A stretch of DNA of 64,000 nt from Apostichopus japonicus (GCF_037975245.1 NC_092577.1:28574398-28638397); one strand, 5' to 3'; shown: positions 10,001 through 23,095, counted from the stretch's first letter. A program made the numbers and translations. The notes: generated from the letters alone by a model not told the origin.

Positions 10001-13000
10001 TACAGAGATGAAGTCGGGCGGGGGGGCGGGGGGGAGAGGGGGAGAGGGAGGGAGGGAGAGGGGAAGGTGGAAAGGATCCATTTTTGCAGATACATAACCA
10101 ATGGCTTGTCTAAGGGTAGGCAAGGGAGAGGGGTGGCTGTGGAGATTTGAATTGTAACTTCCATCTTGAGACCACCAGGTCACTGCCTGATCCTGTGTCT
10201 GCCAGCCCCCAACCAACTTACTATACATTGTCTCCCACTTTTATGAACTGCTTTGATGAACTAAATGGTTTCTATATCCCCTTGAGTAACCCTGCTTTCC
10301 TGGTATGTCTCCTCATCCTCTCCCTGCCCCCCTCCACCCCAAACCTACCCAAGAAAAACTAAAATGTTATATATTTAGACTCTAAATTAGGTTTACATGC
10401 TAGCGTCTGCTAATAACTACTCTTAATTATATGATGTGGGATTAGAAGTTGGGGGGTGTTTGTCCCCCCCCACATCCCCCTGCACCAGCACCGGTCTTTC
10501 ATGCAAATCTTTCTTCTCATGGTAGGGTGTCGTTAAAGTCGGAGCTGTGGATGCCGATCAACATAAATCTCTTGGAAGTCAATTTGGTGTACGAGGATTC
10601 CCAACTATCAAAATATTTGGCTTAGATAAATCAAAACCAGAAGATTACCAAGGTACATTTTTACTTGTTTTTTTTTCCCTTTGAAAACAATACCAGGCAT
10701 ACCTAACCATTATGAAATTGACACTGATTATATTAATTATTATTCTTAATTTTGTGTTATTTATTCCTTTTTGCTCTGGCACTTAAATGATCGTCTCGGG
10801 ACGCATTCTCGTTGATTTAAGTCCTCAGCGTACACTATAGGGTTTCACTCTTGTAGCCTCATTAAATGCATTCAATCGTGGGCATCTCTTCCTCTGGGGC
10901 CATACAGTAGTAGCTCGATAAATAATCACACAACTCAATGAGGATGTACTTCTTTGCCAAAAGTGTGCTACATCTGCGTCTTCACTACCTTTGATCTTTT
11001 AATTCAGCAGAGGTTTTCTTCCATTTCCTGTGAATTCTCCCTTAACGGGTTGCAGTATCGGGTAGTAATTTTCGTCTTGTTTTTATCGCTTTATACTTAC
11101 AGGTGGAAGAACAGCACCAGCTATTGTGGATAAGGCGCTTGAGGTTGCAAAGAAAACTGTGAAGGACAGACTAGGTGGCAAGAGTGGTGGCAAGAGTGGC
11201 GGTGGTGGTGGCAGCAGTGGTGGCAAGAGTGGTGGCAGTGGTGGCAATGGTGTAAGTCACTGGTCAACACAACTTTAATGGCTGTTGATTTTATTGCTCT
11301 GCAGTCCATAATGGTTTATCTAGGAAAGTTCACTTGGGTTGAGAGCATACTACACCTTAACATAACAACTGTTACAACTTAACGTAACAACAATCATAAA
11401 AAATGTGACAGAAAAAAAGAAGAAAAAAGACAGTAAGTCAAACCTGCTCCATCATCACCTCTTGAGTCATGAAAGCAGAGGGCTTCAAATATATGTTGAT
11501 GTGGTAGGTTATTCTTATGTTACATAAGAAATGATCAAATTTATTCTGTACTGTATGTACCATAGGCAATGATTTTAAAGCAGTTTCAGCAGTGAATGTG
11601 TTTGGAAAGCTAACAGCTGTTTGTATGTATAGCTTAAAGTTAGGTCTTAAATACAGGCTACCCAAGCCCAGCGCACTTTTAGTGAAGTCCGCAAATGATC
11701 AGGGCTTATCCATGACCCACAAGCCCCACCCCCTCCCCCACTCACTGCTCCACATTGATTCTCAGAATGCATAAAAGCTAGCTTGGACTATATATGTAGA
11801 CTTGATTAAACTTAATAATTGATGTCCGTTGGCAAACTCTGGAAACCCCCCATGTTTAAAAGGGTACAGTATCTGTAAAATCGACTGTAACAGAGTTTTT
11901 GAATGAAGAGTTTGTTTACTTTTCCCACAATTATTTTTAGCTCTCTTCTTACTTTTTCTCTTATTTTTAGGGTGGCAAGGACGCGGTGGTCACCCTCACA
12001 GACTCCAACTTCGAGGAACTTGTGTACAACAGCAAAGAACCATGGCTGGTAGAGTTTTTTGCCCCTTGGTGCGGCCACTGCAAGAACCTGGCTCCAGAGT
12101 TTGCTCAGGCTGCTTCGGAGCTGAAGGGAACATTTAAGTTGGGAGCCTTGGATGCCACTGCTCACACCATCATCGCCTCCAGATTTGGGGTATAAAAAAC
12201 AGATAAAAACATTGTTCTTCACTTTCAGAAATTAGGGTATCAGGTGGAGTTTGTTTTACTGCAGAGTTTTTTACAAAATGCCGATTCGTTTGCTGTTCAA
12301 TAGTGTTTGGCTTAAGTGCCTAATTGGTTCCCTATGAGATGATACCAAAAAACAAAACAAAAAAAAAGTCCCACAAGTAGATGTTAATTTGTAAAATTGA
12401 TAAGAATTTTGCAATTTGGGATAATTTCATAAGCGCATGAGGGTGATCCCTTCACTTTCAGGACTATTATAGATTTTATCGTATTTGTGCAGTAACACAA
12501 TCTAATTATTCTTTTGACATTAATGGTGGTTATGTCAATAATAGTGATATTAATGGTGGTGATCATGTGATTTCAATGGTGATGTTAATGGTGGTGCCGT
12601 CAATTGTGGTGATCATGTGATGTCAATGGTGGTGATGTCAATGGTGGTGATGTCAATGGTGGTGATGTCAATGGTGGTGATGCTAGCAGCTGTATAAGTC
12701 TCAGGAATGTACTAACCCTTCTGCACCGATCCAGCTTTCCATTTATATTAATACTATCATATTTTTAATACTTTCATTGCTTTTTTGGACAGATACAAGG
12801 ATACCCAACTCTCAAGTACTTCCCTGTGGGGTCAGGAGGTCAGAGTGACGCTCAAGACTATGACGGCGGGAGACAAGCATCTGGCATCGTCTCATGGTGT
12901 ATGGACAAAGCAGCTGACCTTCTGCCTACTCCCGAGGTCAAGGAGGTGAGAGTGAATTGTTGTCACAACGCTATTAACATCTTAAAACTGGATAATTTAT

Positions 13001-15906
13001 CCGGTATCTCATCGCAAAATACGTAGCACCTTGGGTCCTTGATCTCTTAAATTTACATGTTGCAGAAAGTTCCTCAGTTTTGCATGATGTAAGCCCCCCC
13101 TCCCCCACCCCAGAAAACAAACTATCAATCCTGCTTAACTTCTTGCGAGAAAGTGGCCATTTTCCTATTTATGATATCTGGAATATTTTGACAGTATCGT
13201 TCTGCCAACGATTGGGTTAATCTCCGTTGAGGAAACATACGACATTGTATGGATTTTTTTCTTACGATGTTTGAAACACAGTTGGCCCATGTCACTTTCC
13301 AACATCCAACACCACTTCATGTTCTAGTTTTTCGATATCCAGCAGCCATCTTTTGACTTATACAGAAAGACGTTGTTTCGTTGTTATTATTATATCAGAA
13401 TGTCACGCTTCATGAGTAATGTCAATTTTGCAGATTGTTGATGATGCTGTACTTAAAGAAGCTTGCGAAGAGAGCCCCCTATGCATCATTGCAGCCTTAC
13501 CGCACATTTTGGACACAGGAGCCGACGGTCGCAATACATACATCAAAATGATGACAGAACTAGCAGATAAATACAAACAAAGGCATTGGGGGTACGTTGA
13601 TCACAGACATTATTCTTATGCTTGTATTTTCATGTTTGCTATTTTTTGGAGGTGAGAGAGTAGGGGTGGGTAGCATTAGTAGGGGGTATTTGAGAGGGTG
13701 GGGGTGGGCTTCTGTTTGTCAGCCTTCTGTGTTTTTTTCTCAACGAGGTGAAACAGGTGCTAGTTTTATCCCATGTTTTGGCCTGTGTTTATAATGTATT
13801 AAAAGCATCACTGGAATCCAATAATCCATTAATGCAGATAACGTGGAAACTTTTTCTGCATTTTCTCAAAACTGGATGTTGAAATAAGAGAATGTTTCTC
13901 ACTCCTCCAGATGGGTTTGGACCGAAGCAGGCAAACAACAAAAACTAGAAGATACCCTGGGATTTGGTGGGTTCGGATATCCAGCACTGGCAGCGGTGAA
14001 CGCTCGTAAGAAGAAGTTGGCCGTCTTCAAAGGATCTTTCAGCATCGAAGGACTTGGAGAATTTATGAGGTAAGCCCAGAACCTAATACCTCGGTAGAAT
14101 TCTTTGAGGCTTGTGGACAACCAAGAGTAGAATAGGACATCAGTTAATATTGATGAAACTAATTGAATTATCAAGACTGTTATCATCCATTAACATTAGT
14201 TACTATACTGTAATTAGTTTCACTGTTACTGTACTTGATATTAGCATAACAAAGTTCTTTTTGTTTCTATTTTGCTCAATAAATGCATTAACTGTTGCAT
14301 TTTTGACGCATGAAAGGAAATATGAATTTTTATTTGTTCAAACCAGCTTTTTTTCAAAACATGGTTTTAAGTTTTGTGGATGTCAAAGTTTTGTTGTTGA
14401 TTACAGTTTACTTGATGTAAGAAACAATTTCTCAAAAGACAGCTTTTTTGGACTTTGAACAATTGTCAGTCATATAATATATGTATATATATCTCTTTCG
14501 AGATCCGGCCTTAGGAATCACAAATGATTTTGAGTTGGTTAGAATCATGTTTGATCTCTGGAGTGGGGCAAATATGTCACCAAAACAGAGCTACCATTGT
14601 TCGATACAGATGACAAATGCCTACAGTGGAATTACCGATTTCGAACCTCTGGACATACAATCAGCTTCCATAGCCAAGTGATTAGGGTGTCGGCATATAA
14701 AGCGGGAGGCCTTGGTTCGAATCCCGGTGGAGGCTGGAAGTTTTTTTCACCGTTCTGGATTTTCCAACTCATTACGATTTCAATTATTTATATATATGCA
14801 TTTTTGGGGAGGGGGGGGGGTATTATCTACACCTCAGCGATACATGTAAACTGATTTGATCTTGTTACTTTACAGAGCTGTTGCTGTTGGCAGGGGTTCA
14901 ACTGAACCACTGAGGGGAGACACTTTACCAACGGTAGACACGGTGGAACCATGGGACGGAAAAGATGGAGAGGTAAATATAAAAAATATATATGCGTATG
15001 CGAAAAATATATATCATTGATATGTAATATAGTACAGAAACTTACAGCATGTTGTTACTAGAGTTTCAAGCCTGCAGTGTGCGGCAATCATCAGACAACT
15101 GGACGTAAAAACGATCGTGTGGTCTCATTTCTTACTAACACTGCTGCTGGGTGGTCTGTTACCATGGCAACACTTTGAGATGAGTTCAATGTTTTTTGTT
15201 TATTCTGTCCTTTGTACATAAAGATTGCCAGCTTTTCTTCTAAGCAGAGGTTGCACTGGCCCGATTTGCATTTGTGAATGTTCGATTCGGGTTAGATTGG
15301 GGTTATCTGATGATCGCCACACAGGAATTAAGATCTGTGAAATGTCAGTCCAGGGTGAGAGATATAATTACCCGACTCTTTGATGGAAAACTTTAAAAGT
15401 TGATATCCAAAATCTCTCTTGTGTAGGTTAGTAATTTACAGGAGTAGCAAATTGTAAAATGCAATTCTGGAATGTAAGATCTTTATTGTATTTGCAAAAA
15501 AAAACTCCCCCCCTCCCTCCCCAGACTTGTTCCATATTCTCTTTTGGTCACTGTGAAATGGCAGTCAATCCATGGAAAACCTTTAAATGGCCTTTTTCTT
15601 GATTTTGGTTTTCAAATGGTTTGGTTTTCAAATGGAAGTGTTAGCTTAGTGGTTAACGCCAGTTCCTTCCAAGAACCTAAGAGACTGACTTTGGTCAGCT
15701 TGCGGCTTTGATAAGCCAATGATAGCTTCCTTCGGAGTTCCTGCTTGCAGGAGGATCTCAACTACATAAAAATTAACACAACTAATTTGATTCCTTTCAA
15801 TTTTTTTCTTCTTTTTTGTTTCCTGCAGCTTCCAGTAGAAGATGATATTGACCTGAGCGACTTTGATATGGATGACGAAGAAGACTCGGGAAAGGACGAA
15901 CTTTGA
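7012..15906 (+). CDS. PDIA6: Protein disulfide-isomerase A6 (P5), 11 coding exons
   Basis: Coding exons: 7012-7027, 8951-9083, 9469-9526, 10526-10652, 11103-11251, 11971-12189, 12793-12945, 13434-13591, 13911-14069, 14876-14972, 15829-15906. Joined they give 448 codons, close to the 440 of human PDIA6. Residues 1-19 are a signal peptide (cut after SNA). Thioredoxin domain a has WCGHC at 50-54. A Gly/Ser/Lys linker spans ~134-161. Domain a' has WCGHC at 194-198. A redox-inactive b domain follows, then an acidic tail ending in the ER-retention signal KDEL. The b domain carries PHILDTGA and FGYPA, as in vertebrate P5. The enzyme makes, breaks and rearranges disulfides in the ER lumen, and in vertebrates it also dampens IRE1/PERK signalling. 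All introns are GT-AG and phases agree. The start ATG opens a 16-base coding exon that splits the signal peptide. Confidence 0.96.
7126..7170 (+). repeat. 10-bp tandem repeat in PDIA6 intron 1
   Basis: About four to five copies of a unit like GGCTAACTTA. The rest of intron 1 (7028-8950) holds only a diverged ~40-base duplication (around 7551 and 7705) and no recognised element. Confidence 0.6.
9538..9905 (+). repeat. 60-bp minisatellite in PDIA6 intron 3
   Basis: Six tandem copies with period 60-61, starting near 9538, 9599, 9659, 9719, 9780 and 9840. Each contains TTGTTTG...AAGATGTGTG...GGTAAAA...GGGAATGAGTTAGTGGG with a few changes. Short open frames on the - strand here are products of the repeat. 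Confidence 0.85.
10016..10070 (+). other. G-rich tract with quadruplex potential
   Basis: Many runs of three to seven G separated by one or two bases, on the transcribed-RNA-like strand of PDIA6 intron 3. It satisfies the usual four-G-run pattern several times over. Confidence 0.5.
12510..12685 (+). repeat. 15-bp minisatellite in PDIA6 intron 6
   Basis: Units like GATGTCAATGGTGGT repeat tandemly, clean at 12620-12680 and decayed before that. Intron 6 runs 12190-12792 and is otherwise featureless. Confidence 0.7.
14662..14736 (+). other. tRNA-like sequence (tRNA pseudogene or SINE head) in PDIA6 intron 9
   Basis: A 75-base unit. An 8-bp acceptor-like stem pairs CAGCTTCC with GGAGGCTG (one G-U pair). 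An A box TAGCCAAGTGATTAGG begins at 14671 and an exact B box GGTTCGAATCC at 14714. The anticodon stem keeps four of five pairs around the loop ATATAAA. One T-stem pair is broken. The sequence is in the sense direction of an intron and a T-run follows, so a tRNA-derived SINE head or a tRNA pseudogene is likelier than a working tRNA. Confidence 0.5.
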
Positions 15907-16910
15907 CCTAGTTCTATCTTAATCTAATATTAATATTCTTTGAAAGTCATTTCTTTTATAGGGACGAAAACAAACAAAAACCAAAAAATATAGCAAATTT
16001 ATACGGAGAAAAAAAATAGGAAATGAAAGGAACAAGCATTCAGGAATTGAGGCAAACTGTATCGGAAGATTAGGATACAAATTAAAGAGACATTTCATCT
16101 GGTCGTCATCAGTTTCAAAATCCATGCCCTTGATTCCCCAGTTGGGAATATGCTGATGGTCTTGTAGGCATGGTGGTGAATTAGGTTGGTGATGATAAAA
16201 ACTAGGAAACGAAACAATAATATGCATGTTCCATTTGCGGTATGTTGTTATCATTCATTGTTTCCTCTGCTGGCTGCAACAGATTTCTATTTTATAGTAA
16301 ATTTAGGCTGACAGACTTTTTTTGTTGTCGGCCAAAGTGATAGCTACATTTTGGATATTTTACTGTACGGTATATCAACATTTACAATAAAAACAAAAAT
16401 ATAATTTCAGTGAAAATAATCGTCAAAGTCATCATGTTTTCCTGCATGAACTAGTTTCTTAATTTGTCTTTCGTTTTGATGTAGTCCTTTAATGTAATTA
16501 GATGGGGCCGGGCCAGTTAATGTGTCGATGGGCAAACCGTGGTTGTTTTGTAATGACCGTTTGGAATAAAATGGTCTTCAAGTTGAAATTAGAACCGTGT
16601 GTAAAAGAAAGTTTGTGTCAGTAAAGACTTATTTGGTTGTTGTGATGCATCTTACACTTTGACAAGTAATCTTATGGACTGTTAAGGTTATCAAGTGATC
16701 ATGATGTAACAACATCAGTAAGGCAATTATCATTTTTGTACAACATCTAAAGTCCAGGACAGGCATTGGGCTTTACTCTGTTATGTAAATTCTAAAGCAA
16801 ACATATGACATGGCTCTCTTGACTTGGAGAATTTTTGTCCCTCACCTATTCAGTTTGGTATGTTGTTGGAGAACCGCATTTGACCTTTGTTTGTTTCCAA
16901 CGAAATAAAT
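15907..16910 (+). terminator. PDIA6 3' UTR with poly(A) signals
   Basis: AATAAA occurs at 16386-16391, 16565-16570 and 16904-16909 after the KDEL stop, giving possible 3' UTRs of about 0.5, 0.7 and 1.0 kb. Which is used cannot be told from sequence. Confidence 0.5.
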
Positions 16911-17284
16911 GCTAGTTCTCCAGAAAACATTTCACCATATAGTCAAGTAAATGATCACATAATAGCCAAGTAAATCATCACAGTGTCAAGAGTGGCAATT
17001 TTTTTTCTCTCTTTCCGATAAGAATGTGATTAGTATGAAGTTTAATGTAATAGTGCTGCGCTCTTAATTTGCGGTCTTTGTGATGGGCATCTGATAATTT
17101 TTTCAAGGCTTTGCTTTCATTCTGTACAAAATTCATTCCTTTTCTCTTGAATACTGTAAATAAGCATGTTGACTGTGTGTGGGGGTCTGTATACAAAGAA
17201 AATGCTATGATATTCCTATATCTCTGTGAAACTAGGTAACATTAGGTAGCTAGTTCTCTGTGTGCATAATACTGAATTGTTCTA

Positions 17285-17965
17285 GTACCCTTATTGATTA
17301 TGCAGGTATTGAGTATGCAGGTACTCCTATATTGAGAATGCAGGTACTCCCATGTTGAGTATGCAGGTACTCCTGTATTGTTATACTGCAGGTACTACTG
17401 TATTGTTCTATGGGAGAAACTACTGTATTGAGTATGCAGGTACTCCTATATTGAGAATGCAGCTACTCCCATGTTGAGTATGCAGGTACTCCTGTATTGT
17501 TATACTGCAGGTACTACTGTATTGTTCTATGGGAGAAACTACTGTATTGAGTATGCAGGTACTCCTATATTGAGAATGCAGCTACTCCCATGTTGAGTAT
17601 GCAGGTACTCCTGTATTGTTATACTGCAGGTACTACTGTATTGTTCTATGGGAGAAACTACTGTATTGAGTATGCAGGTACTCCTATATTGAGAATGCAG
17701 CTACTCCCATGTTGAGTATGCAGGTACTCCTGTATTGTTATACTGCAGGTACTACTGTATTGTTCTATGGGAGAAACTACTGTATTGAGTATGCAGGTAC
17801 TCCTGTATTGTTCTATTGTAGGAACTACTGTATTGAGAATGCAGGTACTCCTATATTGAGTATGCAGGTACTCCCGTATTGAGTATGCAGGTACTCCCAT
17901 ATTGAGTATGCAGGTACTCCTGTATTGGTATACTGCAGGTACTACTGTATTGAGTATGCAGGTAG
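17285..17965 (+). repeat. Higher-order minisatellite, 119-bp period built from ~20-bp monomers
   Basis: The monomer resembles TATTGAGTATGCAGGTACTC. Several variants are arranged in a 119-base super-unit. The marker TATTGTTCTATGGGAGAAAC begins at 17401, 17520, 17639 and 17758, an exact 119-base spacing. Outside those copies the monomers are irregular. An open frame on - within it is a by-product. Confidence 0.88.
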
Positions 17966-19099
17966 TCAATGACATTATTAGGTACAGTATTATGGGACTC
18001 TCCCTACATAGCATATACTTCTTCCTTCAGTTACATGGTTTATGTCTGCTGGCACCTTTCAGACATAGTATTAACATGCACCTCACATTATTTCATGTCA
18101 AGGTGAGGCCTTGCCAGATACGATGAAGCAGAAAATTTCATATTTTTGTTTGTGTAGTGTGTGATTCAATACTCGATGGAAATATTAAACAAAACAAAAT
18201 ACTTTTTACTTGGTAATTAACATGTACAGGTGTTCACCAACAAATTGGCCTTTTCATTTTTTAAAGAGAACTCTAAATCAATAAAACACATTGCACAGTT
18301 TTCACTAAATCAACTGTTGTTTCATTTTTTAATTCTGTGGGAATTGAAACTGTTACAGTATATTTGTCCATGCTGATCTCATATGTGGTCATATAACGCC
18401 ATAGCACAAGTTGAAAGCAAAAAGTAATAGATATTCTGTTGTTAGACCAGCTTGATAGGAGGAGCTCAGGGGACTACAGTAGTTGAAAAAAAAAGAAGTT
18501 ATTTTCTGGGGCTCTGCCTGACTTAGTCAGTACTATGAGGGATGGCCAGCAGTTAGTTTTCAGTAGGCTATCCTAAATAAAAAACAAAATTTATTTAAGC
18601 TAGACTTACTGTAGTAATATTCAGTTATACTTAGCACATGCATTAAACTTGAAGTTTACTGTATAGGCCTAATTCCTATAAATGGGTAAAATAATTCAGG
18701 AAAGTGTCTCAAATATGAAATTGACATTTCCTTATTTAACTGTGACCATTTTGTTAAGGCTTGGTAGATTAAAATTGTGATTAGTAGAGTGTGTGGTTAT
18801 AGTTTGACGCACAAACACCTCAACTACAGTCTGCCTATTGGTGCAGCTACGTCATACATGTGCAGTATGTATAACACTGCAGAGTTAAGGGTCGGTCACA
18901 TAGGAACTAACGCAGCACCATAGTACTGTAACTTAAGATATTTAAAAACAAATGCAAACCAATGTCCACATTTGAAACTGTCATTCCCATTGCTTTGCTA
19001 ATTAAAAAATCCTTATGTTACCTCTAGCCTTTTTGGTTTCGATGATAATTGTAACCCTTGCATTCATGATGGCGTGCGTGTAGGACGGTGCGTTTATGA

Positions 19100-19410
19100 T
19101 GCCCAGCTTGTAAACACAATATCTCAAGAAGGGAAGGTCGACCAATTGAATATTGGTGTGGAAGTACCACATTGAGTACAAGAAGCCTATTGTTATTAGG
19201 GGAGGTAAGAGGTCATTTGGGGTCACCAGGGGTCAAATTTTGAAAACCTTGTAAACACGATATTTCAATGTATGGATCCGAAGCTTATGGTGTGTATGGA
19301 AGCTTGGGCAGACCTTATATATAGTGTGTAGAAGTAACACATCGAGTACAAGAAGCCTATTTTTTTTGGGAGGTCAAAGGTCATTTTGGGTCACCAGAGG
19401 TCAAATTGTG
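19100..19410 (+). repeat. Two-copy ~150-bp repeat with AGGTCA half-sites
   Basis: Two diverged copies (about 19105-19245 and 19246-19405) share GTACAAGAAGCCTATT and blocks of AGGTCA/GGGTCA. The second holds AGGTCAAAGGTCA at 19371-19383, an exact DR1 nuclear-receptor element. Confidence 0.55.
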
Positions 19411-21732
19411 TTACAACGATTACAACTTCTTAACACATGTGACAACTTTCACGAATACCTCTTAAAGTACTAGCAAATATTATTTATCTTCTGTGTGTTG
19501 TCTATTGTAGTTGTGGGAATTAACTGCTCAAATCAGTGGTTTTTTTCGAACTTTGACATGATATGTTTAAACTCAATTCCAGTCGTTCTACAAAGTGATC
19601 AATGGTGATCTACAAGACAGATTCATAACATATATCATTGTGCTTAATAAAAGATGTCAGTAATGTGACTTTTTTATATGTCGGTTTGTGTGAAACAGAG
19701 GATCCCGAATTAAAATAAAGCAGCTTGGGAATAGGCTGTCAAAATCTGAGATTAACTACGAAATGGGCAAGAAAATGAGATTGCCAGAAAATTGGTATAT
19801 GTGGTAAGTCTCGAATTGAGAAGTACCATCGAACTTGGAGGCAAGTTCTAGCATACCAAAATTTGGAGGTCCTTTGAGCCACATGTGTGCATACTGCGGC
19901 CACGGGTTTCATATGTGACCCTAGCGCAGATTCCCTGCAGTCCACAAAGGAGAACTTGTTCAGATCCTTTCTGATGTGGCCCAATATATCTATCAATTTC
20001 ACTGAATAGCAGAAAGGACAAAATATGTATAGCCCACTTGTGTCAAGGTAGTCATTAGTTGGACAATGCAATGCAGAACTTTTATTTTCCATAAAATGTA
20101 ATATCTCCCTTGTTTTTGTCATTGGTCTTTAAGTGACGAGACCTGCGGATTTGGTTAAAGGTTACACTGTGGCCTGCAAGATTATTTGTGGTCCCATGTG
20201 TGATTTAAACCAAACACTAATACCTCAATTCATCTCTATTCTGCCGCATATGAACAAAAATCACTACTCGACACTCTTGAGTCAGTATGTGCATAGACTG
20301 CATACATCTTTTATTCCAATATAAGCTCTTTTTCAGTGCAAGAAGTTTGTACACATATTTCAATAAAAAATCTAGGAATGATGGAAAATCGGCACAATCA
20401 ACATCTTTACTTTGCTTAAATATATGAAATGTCTCTATTTTCTTTCGTAATGTGAAAAAGTCATAACGGAGCAAGTTTTTGTTTGAAAGGCCCTTCTTAT
20501 TGCTAAGCAACCACAATGAGATTTTTTTCTTTTTTAATTATTATTTTTATTTTGGTGTGGCTCAAAGTTCAAGACAGAACTACTTCACAACAAGTCACTG
20601 AAACATGGCAACCACAAGATACTACAATTTGCAAGTTTTTCTCAAAACCTTTTCGGCTTGGTAACATTTATTTTCGTAGTGCTAATAGCTTTGTGGGGAA
20701 ACAATTTTAATGTGACAAAGGCAAAAACAGTCTGCCTTTCAAACTTGACGTGTCATCAAAGAAGAACTCCTTTAGCTATAGCTTTAGTTATACCTTTAGC
20801 TTTAGTCCATATGTAATCCATATGTATATATATCCATATGTATATATATATATATACCTTTTATATAGTCCCTATACATATAGTCACTATTATACATATG
20901 TTTCTAGATTTGGTTGATAATTCTCTCAAATTTAGCAATAAGTGGATCTACGTATACCCTTAAAAACGGTATTTGTCCGCAACACAACCACTGTTGAAAT
21001 GTAGGTATTAACAAACAGTAGACATCTATAATCCTATACTTACTGTTAACAGTTCTGGAATGATATATGAAAAAAAACAATGGCTGCTATTGTTTTTAAT
21101 CTTACTGTAAAATAACAAATGGCTGCTGTAATTCACTTAAGCTTTTTGAAATGACATTGGTTGATCTTGTAAATCTCACTGTAAAATAACATCGGTTGCT
21201 GTCATGGTCTTAGCTTGTAAAACACAATGGCTACTTTTGTCTTATTGTAAAATAACAATAGCTGTCACCATTGTCATATCTTTCAAAAGAACAATGGTTG
21301 CCACATTTGGTTTATCTACCTATGGCTCCTATATTTTACATTACTTTCTCCTTCGTGAAATTAAGGCCAAATGTCTAGCTACCTCAACAATTAAAAGCCC
21401 TTTCTTATCAATTGTAACTGGTAATGAATATATAAAACAAAAGAAAAGTGAAAGCACACAACTGTTTCTTAGAAACACAAGCAAAAACCATGATAAACAA
21501 AAACTCACAAAAATATATATATATATATATATATCTACTTGTGTACAAACCTGTAAAGAAATTTAAAGAAACTCTTGAAATTTTATTTTCTTGTAACATT
21601 CCCAACCAATGCTCTTATCTCTACATAAAGTATGTTAGCATGTATTGCTGCTACAACCAGTGGCAAAGCAAAAAACCTATAAAGGTTTGTGTAAAAGATA
21701 TTAACACTTGTCCTTGTCATAGTTGCATAACC

Positions 21733-22143
21733 TTAAGGCCTGGTCACACTATACCGATTTTTTATCGGAATACTATCCGATTTTCCCGGAGGAATCGAAA
21801 GTGCCAGTTTTTCGTTTGGGTCTTCTAGGCTTGGTGATAAAGGACCTGATTGGCTATCTGTTGAGCCATTCCGATGTGGAACAGCCCGCTCCTAACTTTT
21901 GATATTGACTCCGTTTCCTTTTATCGGATAGCTATCCGAATTCTCTTACGATTTTTATCGTTTTTCGATGTGACGTCACTTCAGAATGTAGTCCGTTCCA
22001 GAACCCCTCAGATTTGGAGTAGGTTTTCAAATATTCCACTGCGTTCATTACATTCACTACCACAAACCTCACTCTTTGGCCAAAAATCGGAAAAATCGGA
22101 CCGTATTCCGATAAAATATCGCTGTAGTGTGACCGGACCTTAA
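21733..22143. mobile_element. MITE with TTAA target duplication (piggyBac-like)
   Basis: TTAA flanks both ends (21733-21736 and 22140-22143). Inside are long terminal inverted repeats: about 40 bases containing GGTCACACTA and ATCGGAATAC read inward from each end with few mismatches. At 411 bases and with no transposase frame it is non-autonomous. TTAA duplications are characteristic of piggyBac-type transposases; the family is otherwise unassigned. Confidence 0.75.
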
Positions 22144-22310
22144 GGGTGACAATACTACACTATGTACAGCCCACACCCACTCAATCTTTGTAGGAATTTA
22201 GCACATGCATGATACAGGACTAGAATTTCACTGGGAGAATGCATGTGACGTAATGAGGTCACCGGACATCTGGGGTCACTGTTGATGCAGGAGTGTTTAT
22301 ACGCAAAACT

Positions 22311-22347
22311 GATCTCGATGTCAGGATCAGATCCTGACGTCGAGATC
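22311..22347. repeat. Near-perfect 18-bp palindrome
   Basis: Arms 22311-22328 and 22330-22347 pair with one mismatch across a single-base centre (GATCTCGATGTCAGGATC and its complement). Weaker inverted similarity continues outward for about 20 bases (AAACTGATCTCGA against TCGAGATCTGATCC), as in a tiny MITE. Confidence 0.7.
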
Positions 22348-22744
22348 TGATCCAGATCTAGTGTAAAACCATCCTTAAACAGTAGCTTTTGAGGTTAATA
22401 ATAATTATTTCAGTCTGTTAGAATGGGTTACAGGTACCTACCCACACAGACCCCAATGAGGCAACCCACACAAACCATATCACTAGCTTATTATCAATCA
22501 TGTTTGAATGTAGCTTGTCAGAAGTATGTACAGTTGGTTTCTCACAATAATACTTTCAACACTATTAGTAGTCACCAAGCTTGTAAATGAGACTGGTATT
22601 TGTATTCTTGATTAGTTACCTGCACTAATACTTGCCCTGATGGATTTCTGCTTGTACTTGAGGCTGTTTGGAACACTCTATTGCAACTTCATAACTCATA
22701 GTCCCACTTAACATATTGTATTCATAGTACTCAAAAACAGGAAT

Positions 22745-23095
22745 TCTACTCGTACTCATACTTTTGTACTCGTACTGTTGTACTTATACCCATGCTGTTG
22801 TAACCATACTCATGCTGTTGTACTTGTACTCATGCTGTAGTACTTGTACTCATGCTGTTGTACTTGTACTCATGCTGTTGTACTTGTACTCATGGTGTTG
22901 TAATAATACTCATACTGTTGTACTCTTACTCATGCTGCTGTACTGGAACTATAGTGTTGTTGTATTTGCTGTTGTACTCGTGCTGTTGTACTCATATTCA
23001 TGCTGTTGTACTGGAATTAGTGCTGTTGTATTCACTGTTGTACTCAAACTCATACTGTTGTACTCATACTCATGCGGTTGTACTTGTACAACACG
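22745..23095 (+). repeat. 20-bp minisatellite
   Basis: Tandem units of the form ACTCATGCTGTTGTACTTGT, regular at 22800-22930 and more variable after. Long low-complexity frames rich in YSCC here come from the repeat. Confidence 0.85.

Noticed and set aside
11812-12222. 136-residue frame on - overlapping PDIA6 exon 6
   Set aside because: Antisense of a confirmed coding exon; no independent support.
15640-15730. A-box-like TAGCTTAGTGGTTAACGCC in PDIA6 intron 10
   Set aside because: No matching B box at the right spacing; possibly a decayed SINE, too weak to call.
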